A stretch of 64,000 bases of DNA, taken from the NCBI GenBank assembly GCA_026261815.1, contig JAMPIT010000539.1, positions 5,906,501 to 5,970,500 of the forward strand. The letters run 5' to 3'. How positions within the stretch are numbered: position 1 is the stretch's first letter; every line of letters begins with the position of its first letter. The DNA comes from Monarcha castaneiventris obscurior. Its lineage: Eukaryota; Chordata; Aves; Passeriformes; Monarchidae. Below, in pieces: positions 1 to 13,100 of the stretch. A program made the position numbers and the translations under genes. The notes beneath the pieces are model-generated. The model saw only the letters and a program-made list of their open reading frames with translations. It searched no databases and was not told the origin of the DNA.

Positions 1-1114
1 CTGAGTCTATTGTATTGTGCAGATGGCCCTTGGGAGAAGAAAGAAAAGTCTCTTTGATCATTTGAGTGTAGGCAAAGAAGCCAAATATGTAGCTGTAATC
101 CCATATTGGCAGGTCGAGGTAACCTGGCATGTCTGCTCCACAGAACATCAATATTCTGTTGGAGCACTGAAGATATTATTATGAGACACCTTGTATCTGG
201 AGTAGCCTGTGTTGTGTTTCAGCTGAGACAGACTACTCTGAAATTTATGAAACCCATGGACAAGACAAACCTTTAGGGCCTCGCAGAGGTTTCTGGCTGG
301 ATTTTGTTTTCGTGTATCAAGACTGCTAATATCTGTAAAAAGGATAAAGAGTATCTCAGAAGAGACTGACTGAGAGGATAATGCTTATTAAAAGCATAAA
401 AAGGTCAAAGAAAGCAGCTGTATGCCTTGTTTCAAAAGTATACAACATTATTTTAAAAATAAAATGAACAAAGTATATTTCCTGTCATGTAGCCTGGCAA
501 TAAACATGAATTTAATAATATTAAAAATGACTATTTTTAACAGAATCAAAGTATTGATTGAATTCAGAGACATTCGGATTATGTCTTTGACTTTGTTAGA
601 TGTTAAAGCACCATATTCTGCACACACAGTGTATTCTGGGGAGTAAATGGAATGTTCTTTATAATCATTATATGTCTAATCTCTAACCATATACACACAA
701 AATACATTTTATAATAAGGGTTTCTTCTATTGAAGAGTCAATTAGAAAATATTTCAAATAAACAGTAATTTATCCTAAAACATAGTGCTTTACAACAGAA
801 TTAGCAAGTCTGAAGTCTGTTGCCCTCGTTTTTGTGTGCTGAGGTACAAATTTCTGCCTTGGTATTATCCAGATCCTGTCTGCATAAATGTTGGTATATA
901 CTGTTATATGGGGCTAAGAATGCACCTCTTTCCCTTATGGAGCACTGTGCAATAATCCTCCAGTTTTTAATTTCATTCTATAGTTGCCAGCATAAATTAT
1001 ATCCCTCATGGCAGTTCAGTAATGCACTCTTATAAAAGCTAATATAAAGTCAATAGAAAACAAAAGAATGACTTCTGTTGATTTCAGCAGAACCTGTCTC
1101 TACTTTTTAAATAG

Positions 1115-1129
1115 AAAAAAAAAAAAAAA
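1115..1129. repeat. Poly(A) run, 15 bases
   Basis: An uninterrupted run of 15 A lies in unique AT-rich sequence. I see no retroposed body upstream, so I treat it as a simple mononucleotide repeat rather than the tail of a processed pseudogene. Confidence 0.8.
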
Positions 1130-4100
1130 CAACTTTAAGACATTGCCTAGGTACTTATTTTAAATGGCACATGAATGTAAAGGCTATATTTTTAAAGTTT
1201 GGAAGCAAACACCTGACATATCAATTTTTTTATTAATGCAAGTCATGGATATGGATCACTAGAAACATTATACTTGGGTAGTGGCAGCCAGTAGTTTAAT
1301 TCATCGAAATAATAGAATGGCCACTCTTCCCCTCTATTACTCCCACTGGTTATAGGTCTAGACAATGTCACATCAAAGAGCAGCAGTTAACACCAGGGCA
1401 ATCTGACACAAACCTGGAGCTGCTTCCCTTTTCCTTCACATGATGAATTGTTCATTTACGAATGAACACCTTGAGCCAAAACATTAATGCAGAGTTTGCC
1501 TGCATCCTACTGTTTGGAAGAATTGTTCTAATGACAACACCAATTGATATTACATAGGTGCCTGCCTGAAGTGATTTGTCATTGAATAATTTAATTAGTC
1601 AGTAGTTAATATTCACAGACTACAGTCTTCCAAATTAAATCACATTTCAAGATGCTCAAAACCTATTAACCTTTGTGTTTGTTAATACAGGCTGTTACTG
1701 AAAAAAACATACATTTTGTCAAGTCAGAGCAAATTTCTGGGAAAAGGGAATGGATTTAGATGAATAACAGAAAAGCAAAGCCTGTGCTTTTACTGTTCAA
1801 TAACAGTTATTTCACAGAGAGGAAAGTATATTTTAAGTTCGGAAATGTCTCAGTCATTACCATTTTTGCACCTGTACTTTCTGCTGCAGAGGGAAAGGCT
1901 TGCAATGTCAACACAAGTGTGGCACATGGGTGGGCACATGTTTGCAGCTCCCTGGGACTCGCACAGCAGAGAAAGGGGATATCTGGAGCACTGTGCCCAC
2001 ATCATTGCTCAGCTTTGCTGAGCTCCCACCCATGCAGGGTGCAGAAATAATGATTTGCAGCTGGCAAAGGTGCCACCTTGAGGGTGATGGTTAGGAAGGA
2101 AAAAAATAAGCAAAATATGAGATCCATTTCTGCAGAGCAGAGTCCGTGTTATAAAGCAAGAAAGATATTCAACATATCCACAATAAAGCTGACTGCAGTG
2201 AAACACTGCAAGGCACAAGAATCCTTTCAGCACTCAGAATGTTAATCTTTTGGTGTATTATCCTTGAATATTAAGACAGAATTATCTAAATTAAGGACCT
2301 GACCTGAAAAATCTTTTCCTCATCACTGTAATTACACTAGGAGATGTGAGAAGGCTGCATTATATCTGCCTGCAAAGAATTCCTAATAATTGCAAAGCAC
2401 CTTCAATATCTCAATCACATATTTCAGCTCCTGATTACTTTTCTTTGTTTGTTTTGCCTTTGGTAATCCCCCCTCATACCAGAGCTGCTGCTGAATTTGT
2501 CACAGCTAATAAGACTGTATTTTTGCCTCTTTTGGGGGAATGAATGCTTGATTTGGTTTTAACAGAATTTCCAGGCCTAGATGAGCAATAAAAATATTCT
2601 GAAAAATGACACCCAACCACACAATGCACGAGCTTTAGATTTGGTTACAGGGCACTGTACACATGATTATAACATAGCATAGCTTTGAAGGTCACGTTTT
2701 CACAGTCTGCTAAGTAGAATCCTCATCAAAGCTATTGCAAAAAATATTATCCCAGAGTGTGCAGGAAAGAACACCTGATGATTATGCTCTCTGTATCACG
2801 GCTAAACCGGTTTATTTTTCACTATACTGTAATGAAATAATCCATACTTTAGACCTTCAAAGCTCAAGACCAGGGAATTCTGGGAGCTTTGTTTTATCAT
2901 GGACTTTCCAAGCCAGAGACAATAACTTCTTGCAGTACACATAAAACAGGTCAGGGATGCCAATTACAATATTATTCCAGTCTTTCCAGCGCTGCAAGGG
3001 ATTTCTATAAAAATCTTCTTCAGAAGGTAATACCTGAGTGTTTTATTAGCACTTTATTTCAAATAGCAGTGCTCATTCCATTTCACTCCTTTCATTTTCA
3101 TTTAAATTTCCATGGCTCAGATTTCTTTTTAGTCCCCCGAGAACATTTTGACTGTAAGAATAGATTCCTTGCAGCCTGACAGGAGAAATTAAAAACCCAA
3201 GCCATTCTAATTAAAGATGGCCAGCCCAATTTGTATTTGTTAGTTGATCTGGAGTGCAACAAGATATTTTATTCTTTGTAGGCAAGCTATTAAACAATTT
3301 CTTTTGATTAACACATGTTGACATCAACCAGAACACATAGATGACAGAAATAAGGATAAAAAAAATCCTTCTCCTTCAATGAAAACGTATGCTTTCCTAA
3401 TAAGTTAATCAATTTAGTGATGCTTCTAGGGAAAAAGATTTCTATGAAACACTTCAGCAGATCACCCTTTGTTCCATTCATTCGAGCCTTTTATGTGTCA
3501 TTATTACTTAGTTTTTAAAGATCATATAAATACCATTGTCCTTTCTTTTTAATAGCATGAGGAACTTTTCAAATCATGGCTCATTTCCTATCTTTCATTA
3601 TATATTTTTCCAGTAAAAAAACCAAATGTTAACACATAAGAGAGAAGTCTACTGATAACTTTAACTTAGAATTTTCTCCTCTTCTCTCCATTTCTGAGGT
3701 GTTGATGTCTCACTGAAAAAAAAAATCTTTGTCAGTATTTTTCCTGGATGTAAGAATTTGACATTCAGAGGATGTACCAAGGAAACTAATCTTCCTCAAA
3801 GTACCACCAAGTTCCCTCTAAATGTTTTTCTGATTGCTTCACTGAGGCATTTCTTTAGTAGTTTGTTTACAAGTTTAGATCTTAGTTTTAGTTTAGTTTT
3901 CTAAAACATAATCTCAAAAGGTAGAAATGATAAAATTTCAATAGTTAAACAAACAAAAAAATCCTTCCCAGAGCAGGGATGACAGCTGAAAGATATTTTC
4001 TTGACCCAGTAAATATTAGCTACCATTTCACTATCTGGATGTCTAAAGATCCAGCCACAGACCTGATCCAAGAGACATAAAAAACCAGTACCACCAAACT

Positions 4101-4263
4101 TCCATGGATCTCAGTGCCATTTATGAGCTTCAGCACAGAACAATGCAAAAAGTCAGAGTTTCCAAGTACCTACATTTGACAGAACAGGGGAAAAGTAACC
4201 ACACACTATGTGAAAACTCCAGGGGCGGGAAAACAAAATATAGAGTCATCATCCATATTTCTT

Positions 4264-4307
4264 AACCTGTTTTGGATTAGATAACCTGTTTTGGATTAGA
4301 TAACCTG
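4264..4307. repeat. 19-bp tandem duplication, 2.3 copies
   Basis: The unit aacctgttttggattagat occurs twice with no mismatch (4264-4282 and 4283-4301) and is followed by the first six bases of a third copy. The perfect identity suggests a recent slippage or duplication event. No function is apparent. Confidence 0.9.
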
Positions 4308-6324
4308 GCCTCCAGCCATCAGGAATAGTTAGCCCTTAATGCTGCAGAATAATTTTGGGTTTTTATAAATAAGCAGGAGTATTCTGATATGCTCTATCTA
4401 GTCATAAAGGAACAAAATCTATGACAGAAAATGTGGGGTTTTTAATAAAAGTATACAGAAATATGCTCATGATCATGAGACTGATTTTCTAATGAAATTA
4501 TGCAATTTTGTTATTTTCTGTCTCTCTGTCAGCAGTAAATTATGTGCATATCTCATTTATGTATTTCTTAAATTTTTTTTCTAGAAATAAATTTATTACT
4601 TCTCTGAGAATAAAAATTCAAGTAGTGAACACATATGGCAATCACAAAGTCATTTAGTGCTTGTTTTAAGTTCAAGTCCCTGACTTCTGACAGAGCTTTT
4701 TGCTTGTACAGGAAACATATTCCTATTGTTCATCTTCCTATTCAAAATTGTGTATATAGGCATTTTTATGAGTAAAGATATTTATTCTATTTCTTTCCCT
4801 AATTGTAGATATTCCTAATAACCCAGCCCAGAGGTACAACATTTGGGTCTTTCCAGATCTTATTAGCCTTAAATCTCTGGGTTTAGGATGGATTCAAAGC
4901 TGAAAAGAGCCCACTTCATTTTTCTGCATCTTCACTCAGCTTCTTCTCTGTGAGAGTCTGAGATGATTCCTGCTTCCAAAGCAGACTGAGATTGCCTCAT
5001 GTCACCAAGCAGAGCTAACAGTACATCAAAGAAAGTTCCTACATAAAATGCCCAAGAGCTGTAAGTGGGGAGTTCTCTTTTAAAACAGCTACACATTTCA
5101 CATGTGGAAAAAGTTCTTTAATAAATGTATGGTATGGAGGGCCCAGTAACTGGTCAATATTAGCAGCCAAAATTCACAGCAGTGCCTGTAGGAGCCTGAC
5201 ACTCAGTCCAGAGATGATCACATCCCACTACACTGAGAGCCCGGCTGCAAGGAGGAAAGGCAGGATCTAAGCACACAACAAAACTCCAGCCACCCCTTGT
5301 AGTCTCACTACCCCTCCTCTGTGGCAACAGAGTCCCAGTAAAACTCTGCACAGGCATGGTTGAATTGTCTTTTGTTTTTAAAGAAGTTTATTCCTAATGA
5401 AGACCACAGCAGAGAGCCTTCATCAACATCATAAGAGGTGTGGTAAATTACAACCTTGATTCTTCAGCATAAAGGAATGGAAATGCTCTTGGATCTGGCA
5501 CCAGGAGAAAAGCATTGCAGCCTCAGATGGAGAGAGAAGGGCTGTGGGCAGGCTGCAGGGAGCTGTGTGAGCAGCCTTCTCTTGGAGATCAAAATAATGT
5601 GTTTGCACTACAAGAGGTTGATATATTCCTCTCCATTTCCCCCATAGCCCATGATTTCACATATGAAGAGTTTTCTCCCAGAACCACCCATACAAAGGTG
5701 CTTATTCCACAGGATAAATGCTCAAATACTTGCTCGTTCTGATACTCATATTTTTAAAATACTGTTTTCCCTTAACTCCTGATGTAACAGAGTCACTGCA
5801 CTCCACTCCTATGGAACGTGCTTAGTAAGCTCTTTGGACTGCAGAGGCTTTTCTTTTATTCCTGTTTTGCAGTCAGTTACACAGGTGACTTTTCTTTCAG
5901 TCCGTTTACTGAATTAGTTACAAAATTTGTGTTGTGTCTCTTGTTTAAAACCTCATCCATTCTGGGTGCAGCATGTGAGGCACAGAGATAAGATCTTGGA
6001 GTGTCAAGGGTGTAAATATTCCCATGACTACAAAATCAGCCGTTTATATGTGAAGGCAGATAGATTTAAATGTCCTTAGAGTTAACTACAGCTGCCATCA
6101 TTAAAAGTTAGCACAGCAGTGCACTTTGTATGCCATAAATTACCTCGCCATGGATAAGCAATGTCAGTGCAAGAAGACAATGTGGCTGGTGATAAGCAAG
6201 GAAAGGCAGCTTTGGCATCATAAAATGAAGCAGACTTAATCCCAAAGGGTATGAGATCATAAGTGTCCCATTTACATGAAAAGAAGAGGTAAGAAGGTTC
6301 AGCTGGGAAAGGAAAAGATTAAAA

Positions 6325-6361
6325 ATATATGCATATATATATATATATGTATATGTATATA
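6325..6361. repeat. AT / ATGTAT microsatellite
   Basis: Alternating TA is interrupted by single G or C bases (TATATGCATATA, then TATATGTATATG). This is a short impure dinucleotide tract. It also creates the tyrosine/isoleucine-rich part of a 106-codon frame on the minus strand, which is therefore not a gene. Confidence 0.85.
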
Positions 6362-9300
6362 AAGAGAATCCTATGGTAGACTGATGCTTCAGTTGAGGCC
6401 AATAGTGCAAGAACCACCCTGAAGACAAAGGATAAATGGATTAATAGATTCCGGTTTAGGAGAGACTGAAGAGGGAGAACTGGCTCTGTGTTCATAGCAA
6501 TGGAGGCATTTCACACTTACACACTATAAAATACAAATTGTACTTGCAAATTGTAAAGAGATCAGGAAAAACAGGCAGGACACACATTTCCCTGATGGTA
6601 AACAGTCTTTAAAAATACTGACTTTTACTGATAGCCACAATCTTGCCTACAAATAAAATTGTCTTCTTACCTGCAGTGAAAGAATGAGAACAACAAAACT
6701 CCCCCCCAGCAACAGCACTGTAGTAATAAGAGCATAAAGGAATTTATGTGTGTGGAGATTATATACCTTTACTAAAATGTGAATAAAATACCCTGCCACC
6801 TTTGATGGCAAAATAGCTGCAACCATTCAAAGGACAGTTCTAACACAACTCCAGCAGTAAAGAAGAAAGCTAATCACAACCCTCATCAAAGCACAAAACT
6901 GGTAGACCCATCCTTACCCTCTCAAGTACACTTAATATAATTGTTTGCAGAGCACAAAAAGCTGTTAGCATGGAAAGCTCATATAGCTGAGCTGTGTAAG
7001 AACAGAAGGACTTGTAAGCTCCACATGGAATATGTGTATTTGGAGAGATTTGTTCAGAGGGAGACTCTTACCACAGAATGAAGCATTCATTCATTTAGAA
7101 AGGGAGGCTGAAAGCCATTGATTGAATCCCTGGGTCTGAATAATGATAATTCTGTGGGTTATGTCAACTGTAAGGTGAGCTATATGTACAGCAGGTGTAG
7201 GTCTGGGTAAATTCAGATAATATTGGCACAGGCACAGAGCAAAGGCAGAGCAAAACCTAGCAGCTCCAAAAACATATTGAGCAGCCAATCTTGTAGGCGA
7301 AGGATGTTTATTCATGTACATCAGAGTAACATCACTGTGAACACAAAAACCTCAGTGTATCATGCATATGAATGGGTCAGTGGACTCCTTTAAATATGTG
7401 CATTTGCCTATAAGGCTGATAAGCAGCTTTTGAGAAACAAGACACACAAATGGTTTTCACTTCCAGCAGTCTGTGGGGTTCTAGGCAGACAGCTGATGTG
7501 TCTTTGATCTCAGAAACAAACAACAACTTCTCCCAATAAGGAATGCTCACAGTACTCCTAGATCGAATGTGGCTATGAGACACCATTCTTCACTTAAGCA
7601 TGCTGGGCTAGAAACAGAAGTTCATGAATAGTGGCAGAAATTATTGCCTTTAAACTCATGTCAGCCAGTGATTTGGGTTTTGGTGAAGAGAACTCTACAT
7701 TTGGCTATCAGACTGAGAAAGTTCTGAGATAGTATTGCCCAACATGAGATTGCAAAAGGGGAAGATTATAACCAGTGAACTCAAGGGGCATATGAAATAG
7801 ATCTTATTGTCTCAATATATTAGCTTTTATTACCTCTCATGGGTGACTATTTTGTTGTGCAAGATGCACTGTACAGAAGAATGAAGGGAATAATTAATTT
7901 AGGGACCAGATGATGCAGATATCCTGCAAGTTTTATGATTTTGGTTCCAAATGTTGAAAATCCTGTATGATGTTCACAGAAGGTAGCAGAGGACATTAAT
8001 CCTTACAAAAAACTCCTTGGTACTTGTGTTTTGCATTAAAAGAATGCTTTGGGTATCTGTTGATTTTTATTCTAATTTTTTGGTTAGGGAATGCACATCA
8101 GCAATAAAGGAAGTTATGGCACGAGGGTTTTATTTATTCTCATTAACTGGAAATATCACTAAGAGTTCTTTCACAGACATTTTTAGAATCATTGAAGTAA
8201 TTAGCTTGAACTTGGCAGAACTTTACTGCCAGCTCTTCTTTCCTCTAGATTTATTCACCTTCAGAGGTGGCAACCCCAATGCTGTATTACTAAACATCAC
8301 CTCACAGACTTGTGACATTGTTTTGTTCACAAATTATTGACTGCTTGGATTAACGAAGCAAAGCAGCCACCTCCTGAAGCACTTTGTGATCAATTTTCTA
8401 CCACACAGAAAGTTATTTGAAAAGTATAAAGTACCTACATCTGGCTAAAAAGATTAATTTGCACAAGTCTTCTTCTCAGCTATTCAGAGCTAACCAGTAG
8501 TGCAAAGTGAGAGGATCCTCATCCTCTGCTATTCATCCCTCCCCCTCACTTCAAGGCTGGGGATGCATTAAAGTTGGGGAAAGCGTTGTCGCACTCTGAC
8601 AGCTCCCGATGTATCCAGGGGTCCTTGCAGACAATGCCCAGACAGTCATAAATTACATCAGTGTATAGGTTGCTCTAAATTACTGTACGTTTAAAGAAGT
8701 TTAATGATGAGAGAATGACAGCCAGTTCTGTGGGAGAACCCCCATTCCAGAGCTGAAAAGACCTTGGCACAAGAGAGAATCTCACTCTTTTTCAGTGCTC
8801 TTACACTATTTTAGGAATCATCATTCTTCCATGCTGAGAGATCATTTTCTAAGTCCTCTGTGTTGCCATAGCAAAAGCCAGATTTCTTTCCTCCCAATGC
8901 CTGACAAAAAGAGTCTGTGCAATTACAGAGGAAAACAGTATAAACAACAATTCTAAAATGACTACAAGTGTTTTCTGTGGCTTCATTTTTTGATCTCCAT
9001 TAAAGTACAGTTTAGTCTTATCAAGGGTGTAAAAATATGTCTGAATTCTTCCAGTTGTCTTCAGACCTGAGGATTCTGAAAACTGTTAATCTTGCCTCAT
9101 GACTGAAAATGTTGTGAACTGGAAGAGAATGGCTGGTGCAGAGGAGGACATGCTTTCTCTGGGAGACATTTTAAGGGATGCATTCCATTCACTTATAGCT
9201 GTGGTTAACAGCTACAAAATCAGGACAGCTTGCAATCACAGAGAAATCACAATACTGAAGTAATCAGAAAATAAATCACAACTTTCTCTACTTGTGAGAG

Positions 9301-9863
9301 CCTAAATATTGGAAAGTCATCCTTGGAAAAGCCTAACACAAATACAGGTTCTTACACTTTAAATTACTCCCAAATGCTTCAAAGAGTAAAAAATAACCTG
9401 CACTCTTGCAATTGTATTAAGGTCACTTTTAGACTAAACTTTAGGTCGTTGAGTCCTGCATGTACCTGGGGTCAAACATAGAATTTCACCCCATATTATT
9501 AATGTGCAATATAAAAAGGCCTCAATCACTATAATCAGTCACTTAGCACAGTATGTAATTAAATATTCAGCATCATCAAATGCTAGTTACACAAAAGGGG
9601 TCAGAATGCTGCAGCAGACACACAAACAGTACAGCCTTTAGTTTACACCAATTTGCATTCTAAATAGGCAATTGACTTTTCCTCTGTGACAGTCTCACAA
9701 TTGATTAGATAAATATTTTGCAGTAAGCCACAAGAATGTAGGGGCATAAATCAAGGTGTCATTTTTGAGACTGAGAAATCTTTAAACAACCAAAAAAAGA
9801 AATACCGTTGTTTGAAATAATCCAAAGCAGTAAAGTCTCGATCAAGCTCTGTGAAACTTCAAC
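6362..9863. other. Non-coding unique sequence, no gene seen
   Basis: There are no recognisable exons, RNA genes or mobile elements. The longest open frame (8017-8340, plus, 107 codons) begins at TTG and matches no family I know. A short segment near 8570-8650 holds a few CpG dinucleotides but is not a CpG island. Confidence 0.55.
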
Positions 9864-10160
9864 ATCCTGTGTTTCAGTTCATGCCCTCTGCCTCTGGTCT
9901 CTCACTGGACACAACTGAAAAGAACCTGGCTCTGTCTTCTCTACACCTCCTACAAATATCTGCATCAGATATTTGTCCACATTCATGAGCTCCCTGCCTG
10001 AGCCTTTTTGTCTCCAGCCTCAGCAGTCCCACCTCTCTCAGCCTTTCCTCACAGGAGATCTCCAATCTCTTCATCACCTTCAGAGCCCCTCAGTGCACTG
10101 ACTGCAGCAGCTCCCCCTCTCTGCCACCAGAGACCCCCCAGCTGTGCCCAGTACCCAGCA
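9864..10160 (-). mobile_element. CR1 LINE fragment, 3'-region, missing 3' end
   Basis: Read on the minus strand, this follows the CR1 consensus in order: the 'gaggaaaggctgagagag' segment, then the stretch equivalent to 'aatgtggacaaatat', then 'agagccaggttcttttcag', then 'catgaactgaaacacagg'. It then leaves the consensus. The last few hundred bases and the terminal 8-bp-type tail are absent. CR1 is a non-LTR retrotransposon that normally inserts 5'-truncated with the 3' end intact, so the missing 3' end implies later deletion or heavy decay. Many substitutions suggest an old insertion. The open frames here on both strands are by-products. Confidence 0.85.
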
Positions 10161-13100
10161 AAGAAAGGTCTTTCTGAATTAAAAACTAATTCTGTCTGCA
10201 GCTAAAGTGGTTAGAAAGTGTGCAGTTTAGCATGTCAGTTAATTTTGGTGTATGTCAATTCATGGCAAGATATTTCTGGTGTGCTTGATTACTTAAACTC
10301 GTTTAAGAGTTGCTGCATGACTTAAGCAGACACTACAAGACATTCTTATCACTTAACAGGTTTAGAAAATTTAATAGGCTACCCAAAGCTGTAGCTGAGT
10401 TTGTGGTTGGCAATGACATAGACTAATTTTTGTCAGAAAAAGAAAATATACATTGTCATTTTCCCAAAACTACTGTGGATTTCCAGAATCAGGAGGGTTT
10501 TGGGGTTTTTTTTTGTTTGTTTGGAGTTTTGTTGTTGTTGTTGCTTTTTGGCTTTTTTCCCTTAAACTTCCCAACATAAAATAACTGAACACCAAGAGGT
10601 TGTTTTGTTTTGTCTGGGGTTTTTTGTGGATGGTGACAACTCATTTTGCATTTCCTACAAAATTTTTGTCTAGTAGGAACTGACTCTCCTCCTAGTTCAA
10701 AGTGAGTTGACATTACCCACCAACACCATTTATTCACTGAAGAACCTATATCCTCTCAGTGATTTAAGGGTTAGAGGTGGAGGGAAAAAGCAGCTTAGGG
10801 AAAAAAAAAAAATATATATGGATCTTTTCCTTCCATTGCATACAAACATAAAAACTGGTAGGCAAACTTGTACAGCTTCAATTTACACAGTGTGACCTTC
10901 ACTTATTTGGCATATTTGGGATGACTGAGATAGCATCCTAGGAATTTATCAGTTGGTTTATGTGAAAAATGATTTGTCTGAGAGCTGATCCTTCAACACA
11001 CTAAAAATAAACAAGCCCACTTTTCAAGCTGTGCTAAATACTGTCTTTGAATGCAAAGCTGTGTTTATCTGGGAGCTGAAATCCAAGACAGAACTGGACT
11101 AAAATAGTGTGCTGATTGTTTTCCTTACACTGCACACAACAAATGATATCTGCTTATTCGTTTGTGTTTATTTTGTGCCTCTCAGTAGATATTGCATTAA
11201 AAAAAAATGGCAGGGCACCTGATTTTTCCTGAGAGGCATCAGTCATCCATAGGCTGTGGCAGGTCTGTGATGAAGAACTAAACAATGCAGCTGCTCCCCA
11301 GGGTGTGGGGTTTTTAGGAAACAATTGTGGATGGTGCTCAGCACCAGGGTTACCTCTGAATGCAAAACTGCACTGCCCATGCAGCTCCTGCTCCTGCTCT
11401 TGGTCACTTCCCTGTGCCTCTCGCCAGCTCTGGGTGTATCATCTGGGTGCCCTTCTCATTTCCAGCCATTGTGTGTCTTTGTCATTTCATTGCAATCCCC
11501 CAGGGAGGTCTTTGGGAACAGACTCACTAAACTTTTTCCATAATATGAATCTGTAAGGCTTCCCTGATGAAAGAGAGGTATGGAAATACAATTTGTGGAA
11601 ACAAAATCCCACTTGTCAGAAAGTTCAGGATATTGAAAAGCACCTTGCAAAATCAAGCCTGTGTTTGCTGCTTAATTATACATGAGCCAGAAATACAAAC
11701 TTGGACTCCTCCAAATGTCATCGAATTCAAGAGATTGACTTCCCAAATCAGATCTTTTTATGCCACATTGACGCAAGGTGGGCCAATTTTATGTCTCTCT
11801 GAATACCTTAATCTTCCCACTAGTATTCCAAAGCATGAGCAGAGCAACACTCATAATTAACAATTGTGTCACAGTCTATAAAAGGCTCCCTGCTCAGGAA
11901 GCTGAAAACTGAGCAGAAATGAAGCCAACACTTGCTGTTAAGGGCCCACTGCTCCTACGCTGAGCAAGTATGAACAAAAGCCAGAAAACTTGAGGGAAAA
12001 AAAGAAAAAGAAGTCGTAAAACCCTAATGATAGTTGATGGAAGTTTGACACACTCAGATGTGCCTTCTGATTCATACATGCATAAATGCCACATTTAATT
12101 TCTAAAGAGATCTAAACTGTAGCTTTATCTCCATGCTAGTGGTAGTCATACATCTCAGCTTCCTCTATTAATACATTCTTCCAGAAAAGCAACTCCCATC
12201 TCAGTCCTTGACTCTAAAATAAGCCATGGCTGCTATTTTCAGATATTAGGTACTTCGGATTTTGTCCCCTCGTCATGCAGAACGTGACTCAGATATTGAC
12301 TGAGAGGAGCAGCACCACCCTCCTACAATTAAAATTAAAACTCTTCTGCATTTAAAGGAATGAATTAAAATACTATCCAACTGTCTATCTCATGGGGATA
12401 GAAAGTGGAAGAAATTTAGACAAGTGACTGTTTCAGTCCTACATTTCATCTCTTTTGATATAAGTAACTATTATTTTCTCCAAGGTGACCAGGCAAAGAG
12501 ACATGGCTATCTCTGAATTCAAGTACCCGACACTTAATGTGATTTGTCTTGTATCCAAAACTCCAAAGCTTTGATTATGAAAACAGGAAGGGAGACCAGC
12601 ATCTTCTTCTTCAACCATCACTAGTGCTTCAGGAGAAAGTAAATAGATGTCTTAAATATAGGAAATATGTGTATAAAAGCCATGTGCAACTTGACTTCAT
12701 ATGGCTATTTTAAGAGCAATTACATCACCCATAAGATCAATTGTGCCCTTTAGTAAACCACTGTAAAGTAGGTAAATCTTCCAAAAGATACTGAGACCAG
12801 AAATTTAACTGTACAGTTGTGTAGTTCTCCTCTGTTTATTACAGTATTAGCTCTATTATTTTTTACACCCCACAGGAAACCACTTAAGTGAAAGCAAAAA
12901 TGAACTCATCAGACGATCTTGGAGCTCAGTAATGTGATATTTCTTTCTGCTGTGGAAAGCATTCAGGTTCAGTCTCAACTTGCCTGTCCACAGTCTAATG
13001 AAAGATACAATCAGCAAATAGCAACCAAGGACCCCAGGTGGGCCAGTTCTGTCAGAAGTTTTTCTGTTCCTGTCTTAATCCAAAGTCATCATTACATCCT

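Larger units (their letters stand above)
1..6300. other. Non-coding unique sequence, no gene seen
   Basis: This AT-rich stretch has no open frame longer than about 100 codons, and none of the frames resembles a known protein family. It holds a 15-base A run at 1115-1129 and a 19-bp tandem duplication near 4264. Around 1500-1690 there is an AT-rich segment with several TAAT/ATTA cores that could be regulatory, but composition alone could explain it. I saw no tRNA, snRNA or interspersed repeat. It could be intergenic or intronic; the sequence does not decide. Confidence 0.6.

Noticed and set aside
4660..4690. tRNA B-box-like string gttcaagtcc
   Set aside because: No A-box or cloverleaf can be formed around it. 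A scan for other tRNA boxes also found nothing.
6108..6428. 106-codon minus-strand frame with a Tyr/Ile-rich core
   Set aside because: The core is the AT microsatellite at 6325-6361, and no family motif flanks it.
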